A DNA stretch of 5,942 nt from assembly GCA_021781285.1 (NCBI GenBank), contig JAJXXD010000197.1:1-5942 (forward strand), in the 5' to 3' direction. This document shows positions 1 through 4,666 of this stretch, one piece after another. This DNA comes from a bacterium (lineage in GTDB: Bacteria > SZUA-79 > Acidulodesulfobacterales > Acidulodesulfobacteraceae). Both the position numbers and the translations under genes were made by a program. Below the pieces are notes generated by a model. It was given only the letters and a program-made list of their open reading frames with translations, was not told the DNA's origin and ran no database searches. Position 1 is the stretch's first letter; each line of letters starts with the position of its first letter.

Positions 1-1032
1 TCCGTCGATAAAATAGTTATTTTTAAATCTTTTGATATCGACATTCTCAATCCTTACTCCTTTAGGAAAAATTCTCATAAATCTTTTAAGGTAACCGGCT
101 ACATTCGCCGGCATAAAATATTTGTTAAATAAAATAATGTTCTCTTTTTTTTGATTTTGTTCCAATAAAACGGCGGTACTTTTATTTAACAATTTTATTT
201 TTTGATTTTCGGCATACGATTTATTATTAAAAAATAAAGCGGTTGACTGCATAAACAATATGGCTATGATTAAAGCGGTTATATACAGATTAATTAATTT
301 ATTTTTCCTGAGTTCTATATTTTTAAATTTTATCTCCAAGTTTTCAAAATGGGGAACCGTTCTTTTTATATTGTCGAAAAATGCGGCAAAATCCTTTGCC
401 GCAAAATTAATAATACCGGCATCTCCAAAGAAAATATTAAAATCCGTGCCGCCATAGTTTGTAATAATTTTATTTATCTTAATATTTTTTGAATTTAATT
501 TTGTTTTTAAAATATTTAAATTATCGTTTAGCATGTCTTCCTTAAAACTTGCTACGGGAAAAAGATTAAACCCGTTCAAGACGACCATTATTTTATAGAT
601 ATCTTCAGCCTTTTCTATAAATATAAAGGATTCTTTTTCTTCGGAAATTATGGATTTTTCATTCAAAAATAATATCGCTAAATAATCGTACGGAATAATA
701 AAATCAATTCCCTTTAATAACGAATAATATTTTTTTATATTTAAAGGCAGGGTATGATAGACTCCATATTCATTATAGGCGTTGCCGATATAAAAATAAG
801 ATTCGTCCTTGTAATATTTAGCGAGATATTTGTTTAACCCCGATTTTTTAACCGATTTAACGCCGTTTTTTGGAATAACGGAAAAATTAATATTTTTAGA
901 TATTACCGCAAGCGCCGCCGGAATTTCAAAATCCGCCGTTTTTCCGGGATAATCATGGGAAAAGATTGATTTTTCTCCGTCAAAATACTGGTAAATATCA
1001 TATTCTTCTATATAAATTAAATTTTTATGCAT
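1..1032 (-). CDS. GspL / PilM-PilN-like bitopic assembly protein, 3' end cut by window
   Basis: An open reading frame of 344 codons runs from an ATG at 1032 off the left edge with no stop. About 245 N-terminal residues are hydrophilic and probably cytoplasmic. They are followed by a single membrane segment (about 246-268) preceded by basic residues (LRKNK, 241-245), then a Lys/Glu/Asn-rich, probably coiled-coil periplasmic stretch (about 270-300). Next comes a segment LKRFMRIFPKGVRIENVDI (315-333) that resembles the start of the PilN/GspL periplasmic fold (L..L....P..v.i..v). GspL, BfpC and PilM+PilN share this layout: a cytoplasmic actin-like domain that contacts the ATPase, one helix, and a periplasmic ferredoxin-like domain. 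I cannot point to individual actin-fold motifs, so the family call rests on layout and context. The start lies 5 nt after the upstream stop with no clear Shine-Dalgarno, which suggests translational coupling. The plus-strand ORF in this span is a shadow. Confidence 0.75.
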   Translation of the reverse strand, partial: MHKNLIYIEEYDIYQYFDGEKSIFSHDYPGKTADFEIPAALAVISKNINFSVIPKNGVKSVKKSGLNKYLAKYYKDESYFYIGNAYNEYGVYHTLPLNIKKYYSLLKGIDFIIPYDYLAILFLNEKSIISEEKESFIFIEKAEDIYKIMVVLNGFNLFPVASFKEDMLNDNLNILKTKLNSKNIKINKIITNYGGTDFNIFFGDAGIINFAAKDFAAFFDNIKRTVPHFENLEIKFKNIELRKNKLINLYITALIIAILFMQSTALFFNNKSYAENQKIKLLNKSTAVLLEQNQKKENIILFNKYFMPANVAGYLKRFMRIFPKGVRIENVDIKRFKNNYFIDG

Positions 1033-1037
1033 GGTTT

Positions 1038-2021
1038 TTAATTTAACGTATTCGGCTGGTTTAAATTTATTAAATCGGGGAGATAGCTTGCCGGTATTTC
1101 TATTTCATACCCGGGAGATTCTACCGGGACATAGCTCATTCCTCCCTCCCAGTAGGAATAACGCACCGTTCCCCAAACCTGAGGAAGATACGGATTTTGG
1201 AACGCACCTCCTACCCATGAAGCGTAAGAATAAGAATCTCCCGCATTGTTGGTCTCCGATGAACTGTAATCGCATTCGGAATTCGGGTTATTGGCATAAC
1301 TCAGTACCGCATTATTTCCATTTACCGCCTCTACTATAAAATATAACGACAGCATTCCGCCGTTCCATATTCTCGTATATGTTTTCCCCCTGCCGGAATT
1401 TATATATGCGGTTTCGGTAATATAACATATTGCTCCGGTTATATAAAAACTCATTCCTATATATTGACTGTAGGCGTCTGCCTGATTATTATCTACGGCT
1501 ATCGGGTCTATATAAATTATTTCATTCCCGTTAATCATAGCGCTTCCGGGTATATTATGCCTTATATCGTTATAAAAATCGTAATAATTATTCGATTCTT
1601 GGCTTTGCGCCGCCGTTATCTCGAGAGCGTAGCTTATTTCCCGCGGCGTCCCGTTTTGAACGGAATTATTAACGCTTAAGCATATTTTTGTATCGTTCTT
1701 TGCGGTTATACTCCCGTATATACAGTCCGAAGAAGGGCTGCCGCCGACAAAGTTAATTCCAAGACCATCGGCAAGGTATCCGGCGGCCTGGAGAGCTCCT
1801 ATAGCGCTAAAACTATTATTATTATTTACGTAAGTACTCTCAGCATTTATAAGTGCATTGGCAAGCAACGATATATTATCGGCTCTGTTTTCAAACACCA
1901 TCCCTTTGAGCGCGGGTAAGGACAAAGCCGCCATAATCGAAACGACGACCATGGAGATAATCACGCCTATAAGTGAAAATCCTTTATTATTTCCTGCTAT
2001 ATTATTTTTTGAAATTTGCAT
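1038..2021 (-). CDS. Large prepilin lacking Glu5 (327 aa), candidate tip/initiating minor pilin
   Basis: This is a class III prepilin signal protein: a 14-residue leader ending NNKG, then FSLIG and a hydrophobic helix (residues 15-38). Prepilin peptidase would cut G14/F15 in the inner membrane. Mature position 5 is Gly, where nearly all shaft pilins carry Glu; in type II secretion the tip pseudopilin GspK is the classic exception. The mature protein would be about 313 aa, much larger than the neighbouring 181-aa mature pilin. After the helix, residues 55-71 (NALINAESTYVNNNNSF) and the L.AAGYL stretch look like a pilin alpha1-C region. Cys100/Cys114 and Cys199/Cys250 are possible disulfides. 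The C-terminal part (about 255-312) is rich in Ser, Tyr, Trp and Gly and is not recognised. The start is fixed by an AAGGAG site 5 nt upstream. A tip or adhesive role is inferred from size, missing E5 and position. Confidence 0.85.
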   Translation of the reverse strand: MQISKNNIAGNNKGFSLIGVIISMVVVSIMAALSLPALKGMVFENRADNISLLANALINAESTYVNNNNSFSAIGALQAAGYLADGLGINFVGGSPSSDCIYGSITAKNDTKICLSVNNSVQNGTPREISYALEITAAQSQESNNYYDFYNDIRHNIPGSAMINGNEIIYIDPIAVDNNQADAYSQYIGMSFYITGAICYITETAYINSGRGKTYTRIWNGGMLSLYFIVEAVNGNNAVLSYANNPNSECDYSSSETNNAGDSYSYASWVGGAFQNPYLPQVWGTVRYSYWEGGMSYVPVESPGYEIEIPASYLPDLINLNQPNTLN

Positions 2022-2026
2022 AAATT

Positions 2027-2032
2027 CTCCTT
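2027..2032 (-). promoter_or_regulatory. Shine-Dalgarno AAGGAG for the 327-aa prepilin
   Basis: AAGGAG on the minus strand lies 5 nt before the ATG at 2021, inside a purine-rich stretch. It supports this start and independent initiation, although the gene begins only 27 nt after the previous stop. Confidence 0.7.
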
Positions 2033-2048
2033 CTCTTTCTATATGTAG

Positions 2049-2687
2049 TCAAAAAAGGCTCAACGCCGCCGTAAAAAATCTAACGACCGCCTGTACCGCT
2101 CTATTTATTAAACCGCTTTGATTTTCGGTATTTATATAACTCGTTCCGCCGTTCGCATCCGGACTCGTAAGCGTCGAACTAACCGGAGAAGCGCTATCCG
2201 GATTGGATGCGAAAGATGGCGGATTTAGTTTAAGATTAAAAGAAATATCGGCTAAACCGTCGTCGGACGAAATTTGCTCCGTTTTTCCGGTAATGCCCTT
2301 GCTTATCTCGCGTACCGCTATATCCGAATAAGTAAAATCGTCCGGCATAAGAACATTCAGCGTTCCGCCCTGCAAGTTTACGCAGATATAAATATTTATT
2401 TTAAATAATATTTTCTTCACGCACCCTTCATTATTGAAGCCGTAAACCGGAATAGGGCTTAAATATGCCGGACTGCTTTGTTCAAGGCCTGCTATGTCCG
2501 CAAACCTTCCGTAGTTCGAGAAATATGCATGCTCCGCCTTTATTACGAGGTCTGCAGTATTTACTACATTCTGCGCCTCTAAGTTGTAAATCTGTCCTTT
2601 ACTCAAACCGAAACATAATTTTGAGAATATTAACGTATAAAACAGGGTAATTCCGACTACTCCGGCTAATATAATGCAATGTTTCAT
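2049..2687 (-). CDS. Membrane-anchored pilin-like protein without prepilin-peptidase site (212 aa)
   Basis: I do not recognise a named family. Residues 5-24 form one hydrophobic segment directly after MKHC, with no G/F(T/S)L.E processing motif. An in-frame TAA 9 nt upstream of the ATG rules out an extended leader. The globular part resembles the next gene's product: DLVIKAEHAYFSNYGRF (46-62) matches NALINAESTYVNNNNSF there in I, AE, Y, N and F positions. Both then have a Cys pair with similar spacing (89/102 here, 100/114 there). Residues 155-192 are a Ser/Pro/Asn/Asp-rich linker, and the last 20 residues (from L193) form a hydrophobic, probably amphipathic helix with two Arg. The topology suggests an inner-membrane anchored periplasmic protein, perhaps a non-processed pilin-like factor priming filament assembly. 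A cleavable Sec signal is the alternative; a lipobox is not convincing. Only a weak GGA lies upstream, so translation is probably low. Confidence 0.8.
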   Translation of the reverse strand: MKHCIILAGVVGITLFYTLIFSKLCFGLSKGQIYNLEAQNVVNTADLVIKAEHAYFSNYGRFADIAGLEQSSPAYLSPIPVYGFNNEGCVKKILFKINIYICVNLQGGTLNVLMPDDFTYSDIAVREISKGITGKTEQISSDDGLADISFNLKLNPPSFASNPDSASPVSSTLTSPDANGGTSYINTENQSGLINRAVQAVVRFFTAALSLF

Positions 2688-2713
2688 AATTATTTATCCG
2701 TATAAACTTTTAA

Positions 2714-2730
2714 CTTCTTTGGCTTCTTTG
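2714..2730. repeat. Short direct repeat CTTCTTTG x2 in the pilin/212-aa gene gap
   Basis: Two copies of CTTCTTTG separated by one G lie in the 47-nt gap. On the transcript they read as purine-rich CAAAGAAG. They are too far from the 2687 ATG to be a ribosome binding site. They may be chance in a low-complexity spacer. Confidence 0.4.
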
Positions 2731-2734
2731 TAAT

Positions 2735-3313
2735 TTAATTAAACGTAAAGGTTAAATTCCCCTGAAAATTAGAACTATCGGCCGATGAGGCATTGCCGTT
2801 AAATAAATCGCTCAAACAAGTCTGTCCGTTACCTATATTAAAAACGGCGTTTTCGCTTGCATCGACTCCGGATATAGAATTTTCTAATGAATTACATATA
2901 TTTAAAGCCTGCGCATTGGTCATCTGAGGGGCATTTATGCCTATTATGTACCGATATTGTCCGGGATTGGAATTCGTCGAGATAAAATAGCTCTGTATAA
3001 AACCCGGATTAGGAGGAGCGACATTATTTCCGTTGACCGTCCATGATGCAGGAAGAAGATTATCTTCCTGCATCGCATAAGGAAGAGATACTCCCGAAGG
3101 CGGCATAATGCTTCCTCCGTTTACCTGCATATAAGAATTTACGGCAGACTCAATTTTAGTGATAGATTGAACCGTGGCGGTAACGTTTGACGAACCTATG
3201 AGCCCGTTATAAACCATCAAACCTCCTGCAGATAGTATTCCCACTACTATCATTGCGACTATAATTTCCATTAAAGTAAAACCGTCGTTGCTTTTTTTAA
3301 ATTTTTTAATCAT
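2735..3313 (-). CDS. Type IV prepilin, likely major pilin (192 aa)
   Basis: A textbook class III signal: an 11-residue basic leader (MIKKFKKSNDG), then FTLMEIIVAMIVVGILSAGG, with Glu at mature position 5 and cleavage predicted at G11/F12. The mature protein would be about 181 aa. The first helix continues through residues about 12-62 (YNGLIG, then SITKIESAVNSYMQ). The globular part is rich in Asn, Ser, Gly and Pro, with two cysteines (140 and 166) that could form the usual C-terminal disulfide loop. The stretch YIIGINAPQ...ALNICNSL recalls the end of PilS/BfpA-type (type IVb) pilins, where a beta strand precedes a Cys and small helix; that subfamily call is tentative, and the short leader is more type IVa-like. 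It follows the ATPase and GspF genes and has the strongest Shine-Dalgarno here, fitting a highly expressed shaft subunit. Confidence 0.92.
   Translation of the reverse strand: MIKKFKKSNDGFTLMEIIVAMIVVGILSAGGLMVYNGLIGSSNVTATVQSITKIESAVNSYMQVNGGSIMPPSGVSLPYAMQEDNLLPASWTVNGNNVAPPNPGFIQSYFISTNSNPGQYRYIIGINAPQMTNAQALNICNSLENSISGVDASENAVFNIGNGQTCLSDLFNGNASSADSSNFQGNLTFTFN
3045..3074. repeat. Perfect 12-bp inverted repeat (hairpin) inside the pilin gene
   Basis: GATGCAGGAAGA (3045-3056) and its exact reverse complement TCTTCCTGCATC (3063-3074) flank a 6-nt loop. In the pilin mRNA this is a 12-bp stem covering codons for roughly MQEDNLLPAS (residues 81-90). No U-run follows it on the transcribed strand, so it is not an intrinsic terminator. 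Confidence 0.85.
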
Positions 3314-3322
3314 ATTTTACCG

Positions 3323-3329
3323 CCTCCTT
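3323..3329 (-). promoter_or_regulatory. Strong Shine-Dalgarno AAGGAGG for the major pilin
   Basis: AAGGAGG on the minus strand lies 9 nt before the ATG at 3313, followed by an A-rich spacer. It is the closest match to the anti-SD consensus among the five gene starts in the window, and it fixes the pilin start. Confidence 0.85.
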
Positions 3330-3366
3330 AAATTTTATTTGTTATGATTTGATTGATTTAATTCTG

Positions 3367-3380
3367 ATTAATCGATTAAT
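3367..3380. repeat. 14-bp perfect palindrome ATTAATCGATTAAT
   Basis: The palindrome is centred at 3373/3374. It overlaps the stop codon of the gspF-like gene and lies about 54 nt upstream of the pilin ATG, in the longest gap of the window (61-62 nt). A dimeric regulator site or an mRNA processing point is possible. No convincing sigma70 or sigma54 promoter was recognised beside it, and an AT-rich palindrome can arise by chance. Confidence 0.5.
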
Positions 3381-4653
3381 AGTTTGCCGGCAATCCGACC
3401 ATTCCTTGGATAAGAGGCAAAAATAAAGAAAAAAACATTAAAAACAAAAAAAATACGACGGAAGCAATAGCTAAAAAAAATAATCCTTTTGTAAATAACT
3501 TCATATACCGGTTTGATTTTTCCTTAAATTCCAGCGATAATCTTAAGACCGTTTCGGACAAAAAACCTCCTATTTCCGCATAACCGATAGATTCTACGGC
3601 ATCGTCCGATAAAAAATTTGCATTAACAATTGAATCATGCAGGGTAATTCCACTAATCAAATCCGCGTAAATTAATTCAAATTTATTTTTAAAATATATC
3701 TTGGAAGTATTTTTCCTGAAATAATTAAATGCGGCGTTAACCGTAACGCCAGATGAAATCATCAGGGAAAATTGATAAAAAATCCAGTTCAGATAGCCGT
3801 AATTTACAATATTTCTGATTTGAGGAATATCAAGCATAAAAGATACCGTTTTAGTTTTAATTCGAAACAAGTCAAAACCGAGCGCGGCTAAACCGGATGC
3901 GGCTAAAATTATGCAGTATATAAAGATATTTTTTAAATAATTAAATAAACTCAAAATATTTTTAGTTGACTGCGGTATATGCGGAAATTGACTGAAAAAT
4001 AAAGCAAAAGTCGGAATTATATAATATAAAAATACCGAAAATGCGACGAATAGTAAGAAAAATAGAAAAGACGGATAGGCTAACGCTCCGGCTATACTCT
4101 TTTTATAAGAATTTTTTGTATCGAAATATTCCGATATTTTTAAAAAAGTCTGCGGATAATCGCCGGTTGAATCGGCTAAATCTAACAGCGAAAGAACAAT
4201 TTCTTCAAAGTTGTTTGAAATAAAGATTTCTTTAAGCGTTTCGCCTTTATCTAACAAAGAAACGCAATTTTTAATAAGTTTAAGCCGTTTCCTTGATTTT
4301 GATAGTTTGTGATTGTAATAAAGCCATTTTACAGGGTATAATAATTTATATTTTCCGCTTGCGGCCGGCTTTTTATCCCCTTTATTCATATAACTCAATG
4401 CCTTGCCTACAGAGCCGGAAGATTTTGCAAGCTGATAAAATTCCGTAAAAAATACGGAAAGCTCCTTATCTTTCATGCCTGCGTTGCGAACCGGACGCAA
4501 TATATCTAAAAATATGTTGGGGAGCGCAACGGCAGGCATATAACCTTCCAGTATTATTGCCGATTTCGCCTCGGACAAGCTCTCCGCTTTGATATTTTTT
4601 ATCAGGCTGTTGCCTTCCGGCGTATAAAATTTTATTAAATAATTTTTTATCAT
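3376..4653 (-). CDS. GspF/PilC-type inner-membrane platform protein (425 aa)
   Basis: This is the polytopic platform protein of type IV pili and type II secretion; it sits in the inner membrane above the ATPase and passes its motion to the pilins. The N-terminal stretch (about 5-45, YTPEGNSLIKN...A.S..EA...L..EGY.P) matches the usual GspF N-domain pattern. Two T2SF repeats follow: one at about 65-190, ending LADSTGDYPQTFLKISEYF and then IAGALAYPSFL, and one at about 290-390, with SLMISSGVTVNAA and AEIGGFLSETVLRLSLEF. Membrane segments are predicted at about 194-220, 241-262 and 389-413, the canonical three. IPTFALFFSQFPHIPQST after the first helix is typical. The family's GE.SG.L motif is degenerate in both repeats (AD.TGD, AEIGGF). 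Length is close to the usual 400 or so. The start lies 13 nt after the ATPase stop with no good Shine-Dalgarno, so coupling is likely. Confidence 0.93.
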   Translation of the reverse strand: MIKNYLIKFYTPEGNSLIKNIKAESLSEAKSAIILEGYMPAVALPNIFLDILRPVRNAGMKDKELSVFFTEFYQLAKSSGSVGKALSYMNKGDKKPAASGKYKLLYPVKWLYYNHKLSKSRKRLKLIKNCVSLLDKGETLKEIFISNNFEEIVLSLLDLADSTGDYPQTFLKISEYFDTKNSYKKSIAGALAYPSFLFFLLFVAFSVFLYYIIPTFALFFSQFPHIPQSTKNILSLFNYLKNIFIYCIILAASGLAALGFDLFRIKTKTVSFMLDIPQIRNIVNYGYLNWIFYQFSLMISSGVTVNAAFNYFRKNTSKIYFKNKFELIYADLISGITLHDSIVNANFLSDDAVESIGYAEIGGFLSETVLRLSLEFKEKSNRYMKLFTKGLFFLAIASVVFFLFLMFFSLFLPLIQGMVGLPANY

Positions 4654-4666
4654 TTTAATAATCGGA

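Noticed and set aside
145..152. Run of eight T in the GspL-like gene
   Set aside because: It encodes Lys-Lys in an A-rich reading frame. Similar runs occur in the GspF-like gene (Phe-rich helix) and reflect base composition.
548..580. Inverted repeat CTTG..ACGGG / CCCGT..CAAG
   Set aside because: It is interrupted, has short arms and lies inside the GspL-like coding sequence with no terminator features.
1038..2021. Shufflon-type invertible ends in the candidate tip prepilin, as in R64 pilV
   Set aside because: No repeated recombination sites or silent C-terminal cassettes are seen here, and the gene that follows is an assembly gene rather than a recombinase.
2021..2051. TGA readthrough fusion: the 212-aa and 327-aa genes are in the same frame, separated by one TGA and nine sense codons
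   Set aside because: Being in frame has a one in three chance, the second gene has its own AAGGAG and a proper prepilin leader, and no readthrough signal was seen.
260..2650. Plus-strand ORFs (for example 1031-1339, 1464-1679, 1858-2121, 2465-2650)
   Set aside because: They lie antisense within well-supported minus-strand genes, encode no recognisable protein and lack ribosome binding sites. They are shadows.
2600..2687. Lipoprotein signal at FSKLC in the 212-aa protein
   Set aside because: The residues before the Cys (S-K-L) do not fit a lipobox, which needs small residues at -1 and usually Leu at -3.
2693..2706. Small hairpin TTTAT-CCGT-ATAAA in the gap before the 212-aa gene
   Set aside because: A 5-bp AT-only stem is too weak for a terminator or attenuator, and no U-run follows.
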